Shown one piece after another: positions 1 through 7,912 of a DNA stretch of 23,688 nucleotides. Position 1 is the first letter of the stretch, and each line of letters begins with the position of its first letter. The notes below the pieces were generated by a model. It was not told where the DNA came from. It worked only from the letters and a program-made list of their open reading frames with translations, and did no database searches. Origin of the DNA: Desulfocapsa sp. (lineage in GTDB: Bacteria; Desulfobacterota; Desulfobulbia; Desulfobulbales; Desulfocapsaceae); NCBI GenBank assembly GCA_030635405.1, contig DAOVZA010000002.1, positions 1-23,688 of the forward strand. Reading direction: 5' to 3'. The translations under genes were made by a program, and so were the position numbers.

Positions 1-465
1 AAGGAACAAAAGATTCCGTTGCTTCGTGAAGTCCTGAATTACAGTAAAAAGCACTCTTTCCCTGTTAACATTGAAATTAAAGACATTGGCACTCCTTCCG
101 GGGATGTTTTAATTGTCGAGCAGATCCTTGAAATGCTAAATAAAACTCAAACAGTGGATCTTGCGCTAATCTCCTCTTTTCGCCATGAGTACTTACAGAG
201 GGCAAGAAAGTTAAATAAAGACCTTAGTCTCGCTGCTCTTGTTAAAGGAAAACATCCTGAAAATCTGGTTCAATATTTAACAGATCTCTCCGTCACAGCG
301 TACCACCCTGAAGAGATTTTGTGTAACGCTGATCTTGTTAATCAGCTTAAGAAAGCTGGAATTCGCGTAAACACATGGACTGTTAACGATATGGAAATGG
401 CAAAAGAAATTCTAGATTATGGTGCAGGTGTTATTACAGACTGGCCCCAACTTTTGATTCATTGA
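1..465 (+). CDS. Glycerophosphodiester phosphodiesterase, C-terminal part (5' end outside window)
   Basis: The open frame enters from the left edge of the window without a start, so only the last 154 residues are present; a full family member has about 240-250. What is visible fits the GDPD TIM barrel (UgpQ/GlpQ family): an 'IPLLREVL' segment, the metal-ligand strand 'VNIEIKD' near residue 26, an 'ISSF' strand, and the C-terminal pair 'VNTWTVND' and 'GVITDWPQLL' that closes the barrel and marks the end of most family members. The family hydrolyses glycerophosphodiesters to sn-glycerol 3-phosphate and an alcohol head group. No signal peptide can be judged because the N-terminus is missing. The gene lies 184 bases before an ABC importer on the same strand and in the same run as a second, structurally unrelated phosphodiesterase, which suggests a shared organophosphate role. 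Family call is firm; substrate is not. Confidence 0.9.
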   Translation, partial: KEQKIPLLREVLNYSKKHSFPVNIEIKDIGTPSGDVLIVEQILEMLNKTQTVDLALISSFRHEYLQRARKLNKDLSLAALVKGKHPENLVQYLTDLSVTAYHPEEILCNADLVNQLKKAGIRVNTWTVNDMEMAKEILDYGAGVITDWPQLLIH

Positions 466-649
466 TCGGTCAAGTGTATTTGTTTTAAACAATTAACACT
501 CTTATGTCCAAATCCTAACTTGTCTCTAATAATAGGATGGTACATCAGTAATATTTGACATTCGATGGAAGAACAAAACAACTAAGTATAAAAACGTGCA
601 ATGTATTTACAGAGCACACTTTATTAACCAACACCAAGAAGGTGGATTT

Positions 650-1711
650 ATGAAAAAATTAGTAATAGCAGGTGTTATTGCATTAACACTTAGTTCCAGT
701 GCTGTTATGGCACAGGACACATTAAGACTGCTTACATGGAAAGGATATGCACCAGCAAAACTTGTAAAAGATTTTGAAGCACAAACTGGTATCGATGTAA
801 AGATCACCTACTCCAATAACGAAGAGATGATCGCCAAATTAAGAGCAACTCGTGGTGGAGGCTTTGATTTAGCTCAACCAAGTCAGGATAGAATCTCCTT
901 CGTACAGGCTAAATTCCCAGTTTATCAACCAATCGATTTCAGCAGAGTTAATACAGATCAGCTGACCAAATCCATGGTTGATGCAGTAAAAAGAAATACT
1001 GAAGTAGATGGTAAAGCATATGCTGTTCCACATTGTTATGGAACCACCGGTATGATAGTTAACACCAAATTGGCTCCTGAAGCTGATGACTGGTCAGCTC
1101 TGTGGGATCCTAAATATGCTGGTAAAATCTCTTACAGACTTAAGAGACCACTGTTGATTGCAACAGCTTTTGGTATGGGCGAAGACCCATTTGCTCTCTA
1201 TGGCGACAAAGCTGCTTACAAAGAATTAATGAAACGTGTTGAGACAACTCTCATTGATAGCAAAAAACTTGTTAAAAATTACTGGACCTCTGGTGATACT
1301 CAGGTAGCAATCATCAAAAGTGGTGATGCTAATGTTATATCCGGTTGGGATGGAAAAGGTTGGAGCCTGCATAAAGACAATCCAGATATCGATTTTATCG
1401 CTCCTAAGAGTGGTGCGTTAGGTTGGATTGATACCTTTGCAATTCCTGCAAAATCCAAAAATCTTGATGCTGCATACAAATGGATCAACTTTATGCTTGA
1501 ACCAAAGAATGCTGCTTATTTCACCAACAAAGAAGGCTATGGCACAGCTTCAGCTGAGGCCATTAATTTTCTCAACGATGAAATCAAAGCAAACTTCAGC
1601 CGCTCATTTCCTCAAGCTGATCTTGATAACATCAAGTGGCACCCACCAGTACCAGAAGGTTTCGAAACAATCGAAGCCAAAGTTCTTGATAGAATCAAAG
1701 CTGCAAAATAA
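650..1711 (+). CDS. Polyamine-type ABC transporter, periplasmic substrate-binding protein
   Basis: A 353-residue periplasmic binding protein of the PotD/PotF type. The start is ATG at 650, preceded by AAGGTGG with good spacing; a longer reading from GTG at 596 would bury the signal peptide. Residues 1-21 form a Sec signal (two Lys, hydrophobic core, cleavage after AVMA-21). The mature protein opens with 'LRLLTWKGYAP', matching the conserved first strand and aromatic ligand box of PotD, and 'GALGWIDTFAIP' corresponds to the PotD 'W-x-D-x-x-A-I-P' element whose Asp contacts the amine. Family members deliver spermidine, putrescine or related cations to an inner-membrane ABC importer. It is the first gene of the set binding protein-ATPase-permease-permease, and the hairpin just downstream (1751-1789) probably raises its expression over the membrane genes. 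Because two glycerophosphodiesterase genes flank the operon, a different cationic or phosphodiester ligand is possible. Confidence 0.88.
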   Translation: MKKLVIAGVIALTLSSSAVMAQDTLRLLTWKGYAPAKLVKDFEAQTGIDVKITYSNNEEMIAKLRATRGGGFDLAQPSQDRISFVQAKFPVYQPIDFSRVNTDQLTKSMVDAVKRNTEVDGKAYAVPHCYGTTGMIVNTKLAPEADDWSALWDPKYAGKISYRLKRPLLIATAFGMGEDPFALYGDKAAYKELMKRVETTLIDSKKLVKNYWTSGDTQVAIIKSGDANVISGWDGKGWSLHKDNPDIDFIAPKSGALGWIDTFAIPAKSKNLDAAYKWINFMLEPKNAAYFTNKEGYGTASAEAINFLNDEIKANFSRSFPQADLDNIKWHPPVPEGFETIEAKVLDRIKAAK

Positions 1712-1750
1712 TACATTTGAGAGCAAACGTTCTCAATACGTATAAATTTC

Positions 1751-1789
1751 TTAAACAACCCTGATGCCTTTACTATCGGGGTTGTTTAA
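1751..1789 (+). terminator. Intercistronic hairpin between binding-protein and ATPase genes
   Basis: An inverted repeat with a 15-bp stem (left arm 1751-1765, right arm 1775-1789, one T.G wobble, 9-base loop GCCTTTACT) sits 39 bases after the stop of the binding-protein gene. No run of T follows immediately; GAGTTTCTTT lies some bases further on. It is therefore better read as a partial terminator or mRNA-stabilising hairpin, as commonly found after the first, highly expressed binding-protein gene of ABC operons, than as a full stop to transcription. Confidence 0.7.
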
Positions 1790-1871
1790 GGAGTGAGTTT
1801 CTTTAAGTCTTTTCCGGCGATCACCCAGTGTCTTTTCCCCATTAATCTAATGATTCTTATCAGGTATTCGT

Positions 1872-2930
1872 ATGAGTAATGTACTAGAAATAAAAAATGT
1901 TACAAAAAGATTCGATGATTTTACAGCCGTTGATTCCGTAAGTTTTGATGTTGAAGATGGTGGTTTCTTTTCAATCCTCGGTGGATCAGGTTGTGGAAAA
2001 ACCACACTCCTACGAATGATTGCAGGTTTTGAGAAAGAAACTGAAGGAGAATTACTTATTCGCGGTGAATCGATGAAGGGTGTTCCTCCCGAAAAAAGAG
2101 CCGTTAATATTGTATTTCAGAATCTCGCCCTCTTCCCCATGATGAATGTTGAAAAAAATGTTGCCTTTGGTCTGCAAAGACAAAGACTTCCAAAGGATGA
2201 AGTTCAGACCAGAGTTACAGAAATGCTCGAACGTGTAGGTCTTATCGGATTTGAAAAGAAAAATTTCGATGATCTTTCTGGTGGACAAAGACAACGTGTC
2301 GCCATTGCACGATCACTCGTTTTACGACCTTCTATTCTGCTTCTCGATGAACCTCTTGGCGCACTTGACAGAAAACTTCGTGAACACATGAAAATTGAGC
2401 TCAAGGTTCTTCAAAAAGAAATTGGCACAACATTTATTTATATCACCCATGATCAATCAGAAGCACTTGTTATGAGTGATAAGGTTGCCGTCATGAATGA
2501 AGGCCGCTTTGAGCAACTTGATACTCCAAAAAATCTTTATAAGCACCCTGCTACATCATTTGTTGCTGGATTTGTAGGCGAAAGTAACGAATTTGACGTT
2601 GCAAGTTACAAAGACGGAATCTTAGAAACAAAGAACGGATGCAAGGTTTCAAAACCCGGTCTTGATTTTCAGCCTAAAAAACTCTTTATGCGCCCTGAAG
2701 CATTAATCCTTAACCCATCAGATGGTCTTGATGATATTGAACGAATCAATATGAAGATCAAAGCCATACTCTTTGATGGCTCAAATACAAAAATATCAGC
2801 ATTTGTTAACAATAGTAGCGATGAAGTCTTGATTTCATTGCCTCAGAATGCTGAATTTGGTGATCTCAAAGAAGGTGATGATCTTTTAACAGGTATTCAT
2901 CGTGACGATTTAAAATGTTATCAGGATTAA
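1872..2930 (+). CDS. Polyamine-type ABC transporter, ATP-binding protein (PotA/PotG-like)
   Basis: A 352-residue ABC ATPase that would energise the importer on the cytoplasmic face. All nucleotide-binding motifs are intact: Walker A GGSGCGKT at 37-44, Q-loop Gln83, signature LSGGQ at 135-139, Walker B 'ILLLDEP' ending in Glu160, D-loop 'GALD' and switch His193. After about residue 240 ('VAGFVGESNEF') comes the TOBE-type regulatory domain typical of PotA/PotG/MalK relatives; the overall length is usual for that group. ATG at 1872 follows 'ATCAGGTATTCGT', a weak but usable ribosome site. It is separated from the next permease gene by only 4 bases, so the ATPase and permeases are co-transcribed. 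Assignment to the spermidine/putrescine class rests on close motif spacing to PotA and on the neighbouring binding protein and permeases; related classes (FbpC, PhnT) share the same layout. Confidence 0.92.
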   Translation: MSNVLEIKNVTKRFDDFTAVDSVSFDVEDGGFFSILGGSGCGKTTLLRMIAGFEKETEGELLIRGESMKGVPPEKRAVNIVFQNLALFPMMNVEKNVAFGLQRQRLPKDEVQTRVTEMLERVGLIGFEKKNFDDLSGGQRQRVAIARSLVLRPSILLLDEPLGALDRKLREHMKIELKVLQKEIGTTFIYITHDQSEALVMSDKVAVMNEGRFEQLDTPKNLYKHPATSFVAGFVGESNEFDVASYKDGILETKNGCKVSKPGLDFQPKKLFMRPEALILNPSDGLDDIERINMKIKAILFDGSNTKISAFVNNSSDEVLISLPQNAEFGDLKEGDDLLTGIHRDDLKCYQD

Positions 2931-2934
2931 AGAT

Positions 2935-3792
2935 ATGAATAAAAAAACAAGTGCTACGTTTTATCTCTTGATAGTACCAGTCCTTTTGTGGCTGATATTA
3001 TTGATAGTTATTCCTCACCTGGATATGTTTTTCAGATCATTCAGATTTGAAAATGATGATGGTTTAATGATCTTTTCATTGAACAACTATCTTGCCTTCT
3101 TTGAGGATCAAATTTACTGGCTTACTTTTGTAAAAACAGCCCTCTATTCAATAGCTGTTACATTTCTAGCCTTTATTGTAACCTTCCCTGTTGCTTTTTA
3201 CCTCACGAAGGTCGTCGCTAAAAAATATAGTAGCTTTATGGTATTGCTCCTTCTTATCCCTATCTGGATTGGAGAACTGGTAACAATTTACGGATGGATG
3301 ATCTTACTCTCCGATAATGGTGTTATTAATAAGTTTCTCATGCAGATTGGTTTGATTGATTCGCCAATAGTTATGCTGTATACAAATTTCAGTATGACAA
3401 TAGGACTGCTGTACATGTCCATGCTCTTTATGATTATCCCTATGATGTCGGCACTTGAAAGTCTTGATGACAGTCTTATTGAAGCTGCAAGTGATCTTGG
3501 AGCCTCCAAATGGACAATTTTCAGACAGATCATTATTCCATACACAACCCCTGGTATTGCCTCAGGTGGAATCATTGTATTTATGCTGGTAATTGGAGAT
3601 TATGTTGCTCCTAATATTTTAGGCGGGAAAAGTTCGCTTTGGTTTACAGAACAAATTTACAACAAATTTCTTGCAACATTTAACTGGAACGAAGGAGCCG
3701 CATTTGGATTTTTGCTATTATTGTTATCTTCAGCCATTATCTGGCTTGCCCTTAAATTAACAGGACAAAAACTTGAGAGGGTTGGTTCATGA
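2935..3792 (+). CDS. Polyamine-type ABC transporter permease (PotB/PotH-like)
   Basis: A 285-residue inner-membrane permease. The N-terminus 'KTSATFYLLIVPVLLWLILLIVIP' is a first membrane helix, followed by about five more hydrophobic segments, as in PotB/PotH. The cytoplasmic EAA loop that docks on the ATPase is clear ('EAASDLGASKWTIF..IIIP', roughly residues 183-203). The C-terminal region 'FVPNI-like' element reads 'VAPNILGGKSS', another hallmark of the PotB branch. ATG at 2935 follows AGGATTAAAGAT that overlaps the end of the ATPase gene. Its stop codon overlaps the start of the second permease gene (ATGA at 3789-3792), indicating translational coupling and a 1:1 heterodimeric channel. 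Confidence 0.9.
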   Translation: MNKKTSATFYLLIVPVLLWLILLIVIPHLDMFFRSFRFENDDGLMIFSLNNYLAFFEDQIYWLTFVKTALYSIAVTFLAFIVTFPVAFYLTKVVAKKYSSFMVLLLLIPIWIGELVTIYGWMILLSDNGVINKFLMQIGLIDSPIVMLYTNFSMTIGLLYMSMLFMIIPMMSALESLDDSLIEAASDLGASKWTIFRQIIIPYTTPGIASGGIIVFMLVIGDYVAPNILGGKSSLWFTEQIYNKFLATFNWNEGAAFGFLLLLLSSAIIWLALKLTGQKLERVGS

Positions 3793-4643
3793 TACGTTCA
3801 CTACCGTGCTCGACCGCATACACTCATGCCTATCGCGTTTATATCACTCTATTCTATGTCTTCCTGATAATGCCTCTGGTCACTATTTGCGTATTGGCCT
3901 TTAATGATTCAAATTTTATAGCATTACCTTGGAATGGATTTTCACTGGATTGGTTTTTTGCAAATACTGACGATCGTATGGGACTTTTTAAAGATGAAGA
4001 TCTGATGTTAAGTGTCTGGACAAGCTTGCAAACCGGTTTTCTTGTTGCCCTGTTTTCAACAATTGTTGGGACAATTGCCGCATTGTTGTTTGAAGAAGAG
4101 ACATTCAGACTGAAAGGACTTCTCTATTTTCTTGCGCTTTCACCGTTAGTTATCCCCGGAGTTGTTTTAGGTATTTCAATACTTCTTAGTTCAACCTATG
4201 TCGGAGCCTATTTTGAGAATAACTTTGGCCTTGAGCTTGAATTTTTTGGGCCCAGTTTCTGGTTGGTTGTTGTTGGTCAATTTTCTTTTGGAGCAACTTA
4301 CGTTATGCTTTTAGTAGGTGCTAGGCTGAAAAAATTTGACCGTGTACTAGAAGAAGCTGCGCTTAGCTTAAGGGCAAATCGTCTGGAAGTTATCTGGTAC
4401 ATAACAATTCCTTTCTTAAAACCTGCTATTATAGGTGCTTTTGTAGTGGCCTTTTTGATTAGTTTTTCAAACTTTAATACTACTATTTTTCTCGTTGGTT
4501 CAGATCCAACCTTACCGGTTGATTTGTATTCCAGGATTAAATTCAGTTCCACCCCTGTTTTAAATGCAGTATCTTTTATGATTGTTACATTTATTACATT
4601 TTCAGCTATCCTGAGTTTTGCCTTTAATCGCAAAAAACAATGA
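3789..4643 (+). CDS. Polyamine-type ABC transporter permease (PotC/PotI-like)
   Basis: A 284-residue inner-membrane permease, partner of the preceding one. It has an N-terminal membrane helix ('YVFLIMPLVTICVLAFNDS', the 'F-N-D/S' box typical of PotC/PotI), several further helices, and an EAA loop 'EEAALSLRANRLEVIWYITI' near residues 191-210. The segment 'FSNFNTTIFLVGSDPTLPVDLYSRI' corresponds to the conserved PotC stretch following the last EAA helix ('...T.F..G....TLP...YS'). The start overlaps the stop of the upstream permease by four bases (ATGA). The order binding protein, ATPase, permease, permease is that of potFGHI rather than potABCD. Downstream is an 84-base gap with a hairpin, after which the next phosphodiesterase gene begins on the same strand. 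Confidence 0.9.
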   Translation: MIRSLPCSTAYTHAYRVYITLFYVFLIMPLVTICVLAFNDSNFIALPWNGFSLDWFFANTDDRMGLFKDEDLMLSVWTSLQTGFLVALFSTIVGTIAALLFEEETFRLKGLLYFLALSPLVIPGVVLGISILLSSTYVGAYFENNFGLELEFFGPSFWLVVVGQFSFGATYVMLLVGARLKKFDRVLEEAALSLRANRLEVIWYITIPFLKPAIIGAFVVAFLISFSNFNTTIFLVGSDPTLPVDLYSRIKFSSTPVLNAVSFMIVTFITFSAILSFAFNRKKQ

Positions 4644-4662
4644 TATGACGCACTGATAAATC

Positions 4663-4706
4663 TTGCTAATTCTGTCTTTTTCATAAGAAAGAGCCAGAAT
4701 TGGCGA
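4663..4706 (+). terminator. Hairpin between permease and GpdQ-like genes
   Basis: A near-perfect inverted repeat of about 20 bp: left arm 4663-4682, tetraloop ATAA at 4683-4686, right arm 4687-4706, with one T/C mismatch and a few G.T pairs. There is no T-run after it, so it may act as a processing or stabilising hairpin, or a leaky terminator, between the importer genes and the phosphodiesterase. It ends about 20 bases before the next start codon, close enough to affect its ribosome site. Confidence 0.6.
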
Positions 4707-4726
4707 TATGATTTTGGAATAACTCA

Positions 4727-5542
4727 ATGCTTATTGCACATATAAGTGATTGCCATATCACTGAACCTGACAAAAAATCCTATGGAATAGTCCCCACTGC
4801 AGAAAACCTGGCCCGTTGTGTTCAACACATCAATCAGCTTACTCCAAGTCCAGATTTCGTTATTGTTACAGGTGACATTTCCTTTGACGGTAAACTTGCT
4901 GAAACAAAACACGCATCTAATCTGCTAGAAGAATTCAATTTCCCCTATTATATAATTCCTGGCAATCACGATGACCGCTCATCGCTTTTATCTGCATTTG
5001 AAAGTGAAAGATGCCCCATCAATAAAACGGATACCATTGATTATGTTTTTGAGGAAAAAAACCTCCGTTGTATTGCAATGGACAGTACAATTCCAAATGC
5101 TGTCGGTGGTGAATTACTAGACTCACAAATCAATTGGCTTGAACAACAATTAAGTAAAGAACCTCTCAAAGACACTATTATCTGCATGCATCATCCGCCT
5201 GCAAAATTTGGTGTTCTTGAAACCGATGAAGATGGTTTCATTGGTGCCGAAAAACTAGGGAGCCTTGTTTCTCAATACAACAACATCAAGGCAATTCTCT
5301 GTGGACATATCCACCTTACTGCTCACCTGCCCTGGAATAATACCGTAATCAGTACAGCACCAAGTATGGGTTTACAGCTTGTTCTGGATTTAACACTCAC
5401 CCGGCATTCTGAATTCACGATTGAGGCTCCGGGATATCTCTTACATTATCTTAATTCTGAAAATAATTTCATTTCTCATTCTGTCACTGTGAAAGACGTA
5501 GACGGCCCCTATCGTTTTAGAGAGTATTCAACAAAGAAATGA
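4727..5542 (+). CDS. Calcineurin-like metallophosphodiesterase, GpdQ-like
   Basis: A 271-residue dimetal phosphodiesterase. All ligand positions of the class III cyclic nucleotide/glycerophosphodiesterase family are present: Asp8 and His10 (ISDCH), Asp49 (TGDIS), Asn79-His80 (GNHDD), His154/His155 (MHHPP), His193 and His195 (GHIH). Length and local wording are closest to GpdQ (274 residues in the Enterobacter enzyme as I recall it): 'MLIAHISDCH', 'YYIIPGNHDD', 'CMHHPP', and a C-terminal 'GPYRFRE' resembling the GpdQ cap region. GpdQ cleaves glycerophosphoethanolamine and similar diesters; the sister family CpdA/Icc cleaves cAMP. The start ATG follows TTGGAATAACTCA. No signal peptide, so it should act in the cytoplasm on imported diesters or cAMP. 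Context (a GDPD upstream, Na/Pi transporter downstream) favours the glycerophosphodiester role. Confidence 0.85.
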   Translation: MLIAHISDCHITEPDKKSYGIVPTAENLARCVQHINQLTPSPDFVIVTGDISFDGKLAETKHASNLLEEFNFPYYIIPGNHDDRSSLLSAFESERCPINKTDTIDYVFEEKNLRCIAMDSTIPNAVGGELLDSQINWLEQQLSKEPLKDTIICMHHPPAKFGVLETDEDGFIGAEKLGSLVSQYNNIKAILCGHIHLTAHLPWNNTVISTAPSMGLQLVLDLTLTRHSEFTIEAPGYLLHYLNSENNFISHSVTVKDVDGPYRFREYSTKK

Positions 5543-5599
5543 AATTGTTTCTACTTAACTACGAAGAGTCCCACATAAACTTTTCATCAGGTAAATACC

Positions 5600-6088
5600 A
5601 TGACTAAAACTCAGGAAATACAACCAATTCTTGTTGCAATAGATTTTTCAGCTGATTCAGAGGCCGCGTTACTCTGGGCCTGTAAATTCACTAAATGCTC
5701 CGATGCACCTTTAATCATTTTGCATGTTGTTCATGACCCTGCAGATGCACCAGGTTTTTATCGTAATCAAGAGGACGACTGGTCAGCCCCTATGGCTGCC
5801 GTCGCTTATCGAATGGCCGAAGATTTCATGACAAAAATGAGCGAAAAGCATCCCACACTCAAACCTTTACAAGACGTACGTATAGAATTCTTACAGGGGT
5901 TACCACCAGGACGTATTGTTGAATTTTCTGAAAAGGAAAATGCTCAGATTATCATTATGGGCAGTTGTGGTCGTAGTGGCCTTGCCCATATTCTTTTGGG
6001 ATCAGTAACTGAACGTGTTGCCCAACTCTCTAAAGTTCCTGTTGTGATCGTTAAAACAGACGAAAAAGCTGAGGTTGAAAATGATTAA
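5600..6088 (+). CDS. Universal stress protein, UspA family
   Basis: A 162-residue cytoplasmic Usp domain. It begins with 'PILVAIDFSADSEAALLWACKFT', the usual first strand, Asp and helix. It carries the ATP-binding Usp signature near residues 121-137 (G-x2-G-x9-G-S: Gly-Ser-Cys-Gly ... Leu-Leu-Gly-Ser-Val-Thr), followed by 'VPVVIVK', so it is of the nucleotide-binding kind. ATG at 5600 lies after ATCAGGTAAATACC. Its last codons overlap the first codons of the Na/Pi transporter gene by 8 bases (ATGATTAA), which implies translational coupling and a functional link such as control of that transporter by adenine nucleotide. The exact function of Usp proteins paired with transporters is not established. 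Confidence 0.9.
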   Translation: MTKTQEIQPILVAIDFSADSEAALLWACKFTKCSDAPLIILHVVHDPADAPGFYRNQEDDWSAPMAAVAYRMAEDFMTKMSEKHPTLKPLQDVRIEFLQGLPPGRIVEFSEKENAQIIIMGSCGRSGLAHILLGSVTERVAQLSKVPVVIVKTDEKAEVEND

Positions 6089-7787
6089 TCCTTTAGCCAG
6101 TATGGAATTATGGGGCGGACTGTTTGGTGGTCTAGCGCTCTTTTTGTTTGGCATGGACATAATGACCAAGGCCTTAAAGCTTGTGGCTGGCGATCATATG
6201 AAGGATCTGCTTGCAAGATTTACCCGTAATCGTTTTGTTGGTGCTGCTATGGGAGCGGTCATCACCTCCATTATTCAGTCATCGTCTGTTACCACTGTGC
6301 TGCTGGTTGGTTTTATTTCCGCTGGTATCATGTCAATGGCACAGAGTGTTCCTGTGATAATTGGCGCCAATATCGGAACAACTATTACCGCTCAGATACT
6401 TGCTTTTAAAGTAACAAAACTTGCGTTGCTGTTGATAGCGTCCGGCTTTTTTCTCTCCTTCGTTTCAAAGAAAAATAAAATCAAGCAGTATGGTCTAATG
6501 ATAATGGGGCTCGGCCTTGTCTTCTACGGTATGAGTGTAATGAGTGAAGGTATGAAACCTCTACGTTCTTACGAACCGTTTATTGATTTCATGGTTACCC
6601 TGACAAATCCTCTTTTTGCAGCTTTTATAGGAGCTTGCTTTACTGCCGTAATTCAATCTTCTTCTGCTACGACTGGTATTTTAATTGTAATGGCAGGCCA
6701 GGGATTATTGGGCCTTGAATCAGCCATTGCACTCACTCTGGGTTCAAATGTGGGGACATGCGTAACAGCAGGGCTCGCAGCCATCGGAAAACCTCGTGAA
6801 GCTGTACGAACAGCAGTGGTTCATACTCTTTTTAACGTACTTGGTGCCTTGATATGGATCAGTTTTATCCCTCAACTTGCCGATGTTGCTCGCTGGCTCT
6901 CACCTGTTCACGACGAATTACAAGGAGTCGCTCGGCTTGCAGCAGAATCGCCCAGGCAGATTGCAAATGTTCATACGTTTTTCAACCTTGCAAATGCGTT
7001 AATATTTATAGGATTCACAACACAAATAGCTCGATTGGTCGAGTTTATCATTCCCGATAAACCTATTAGGATAAACGAAGAGCTCTTACCAAAATTTCTC
7101 GACGAAACCCTTTTATCAACACCATCAATTGCACTTGAAAGTGCCAGTCGTGAAATTGCTCGAATGGGTGCCTACACAAGAAGTATTGTGGACGAATCAA
7201 TGCCCCTTGCTATCACAGGCACAAAGTACGAGATAAAGAAGATATCAAAACAAGATAAAGTGATCGATAGCCTTCATTATCATATCATTGAATATCTTGG
7301 TCTCATAAGTTCCAGTGATTTGTCGAAACCACAATCAAAGAGATTAATGTATCTTATCCAGATTGCAAATGGACTGGAACGTATTGGTGATAGAATAGCA
7401 ACGGATCTTGTTGTTTCCTCGATAAAACGAATCAATGAAAACGTAATCGTGAGCGAACAGACCGCCAAAGTTCTGATGCAATTTCATACTGAAGTTGTGA
7501 AAGCACTCGACAGCACACTTACTGCTGTTGCCACTGATGATAAGGCACTTGCCAAAAATGTACGGGCAATGAAAGGAAGTGTTGCGAGAATGAATAAGGA
7601 GATTACCCGCCATGAGATTCAAAGGCTCACAGCAGACGCTCCTAATCGGATTGCAACCTATTCCAGAGAAGTAGAGATCGTTGACATATTTGACAATATA
7701 TTCAGGATTATACGACGAGTTGCTCGTCTTCAGACAACGACTAAAGGTAAAGAATCCAATGAGGTTGAACTTGAGATCAATGAATGA
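6081..7787 (+). CDS. Na/Pi cotransporter family protein with PhoU-like C-terminal domain
   Basis: A 568-residue membrane protein of the NptA/YjbB type. ATG at 6081 is chosen over an in-frame TTG at 6075 because GAGG lies at the right distance. It has the two inverted Na/Pi repeats, each with the family's QSSS motif (residues 66-69 in 'TSIIQSSSVTT' and 192-195 in 'TAVIQSSSATT') and a following glycine-rich turn ('GANIGTTITA' and 'GSNVGTCVTA'). After the last hydrophobic segment (about residue 325) the remaining ~240 residues are hydrophilic and helical, as in the PhoU-like tails of this family. The protein should move inorganic phosphate with sodium across the inner membrane; E. coli YjbB acts in phosphate release when overproduced. 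It is the last gene of the plus-strand run and could export phosphate freed from diesters. Confidence 0.92.
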   Translation: MINPLASMELWGGLFGGLALFLFGMDIMTKALKLVAGDHMKDLLARFTRNRFVGAAMGAVITSIIQSSSVTTVLLVGFISAGIMSMAQSVPVIIGANIGTTITAQILAFKVTKLALLLIASGFFLSFVSKKNKIKQYGLMIMGLGLVFYGMSVMSEGMKPLRSYEPFIDFMVTLTNPLFAAFIGACFTAVIQSSSATTGILIVMAGQGLLGLESAIALTLGSNVGTCVTAGLAAIGKPREAVRTAVVHTLFNVLGALIWISFIPQLADVARWLSPVHDELQGVARLAAESPRQIANVHTFFNLANALIFIGFTTQIARLVEFIIPDKPIRINEELLPKFLDETLLSTPSIALESASREIARMGAYTRSIVDESMPLAITGTKYEIKKISKQDKVIDSLHYHIIEYLGLISSSDLSKPQSKRLMYLIQIANGLERIGDRIATDLVVSSIKRINENVIVSEQTAKVLMQFHTEVVKALDSTLTAVATDDKALAKNVRAMKGSVARMNKEITRHEIQRLTADAPNRIATYSREVEIVDIFDNIFRIIRRVARLQTTTKGKESNEVELEINE

Positions 7788-7824
7788 ATCGTAATAAAAT
7801 AACATACAGTTTTTTTATTACGAT
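7788..7824. terminator. Hairpin between convergent Na/Pi and diguanylate cyclase genes
   Basis: A perfect 12-bp inverted repeat (left arm 7788-7799, right arm 7813-7824, 13-base loop that ends in TTT). It begins right at the stop of the Na/Pi gene, and the T-run (7810-7816) falls in the loop and right arm rather than after the stem. It sits between converging genes and probably serves as a terminator for the plus-strand operon, possibly for both directions. Confidence 0.65.
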
Positions 7825-7912
7825 CTGACAATTTAAGCTATCAAGCACAATCATACCTGACACTCATAGGAGGAAGGTAGAATTTGAGAATTATATAAAA
7901 TTGTTATTGTAG

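Noticed and set aside
555..592. TTGACA box (555-560) with TATAAA-like bases near 587-592 upstream of the binding-protein gene.
   Set aside because: The -35 hexamer is perfect but the spacing to the TATA-like bases is about 26 bases, and the correctly spaced hexamer (ACAACT) is poor. Not called as a promoter.
596..649. Longer start (GTG at 596) for the binding-protein gene.
   Set aside because: It would add 18 polar residues before a typical Sec signal; ATG at 650 has a strong ribosome site.
4727..5542. cAMP phosphodiesterase CpdA as first label for the metallophosphoesterase.
   Set aside because: Metal motifs fit both, but length, N-terminus, cap residues and the neighbouring genes fit GpdQ better; kept only as an alternative.
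7344..7805. A 153-codon minus-strand frame antisense to the end of the Na/Pi transporter gene.
   Set aside because: Complement of well-conserved coding sequence; no recognisable protein and no ribosome site support.
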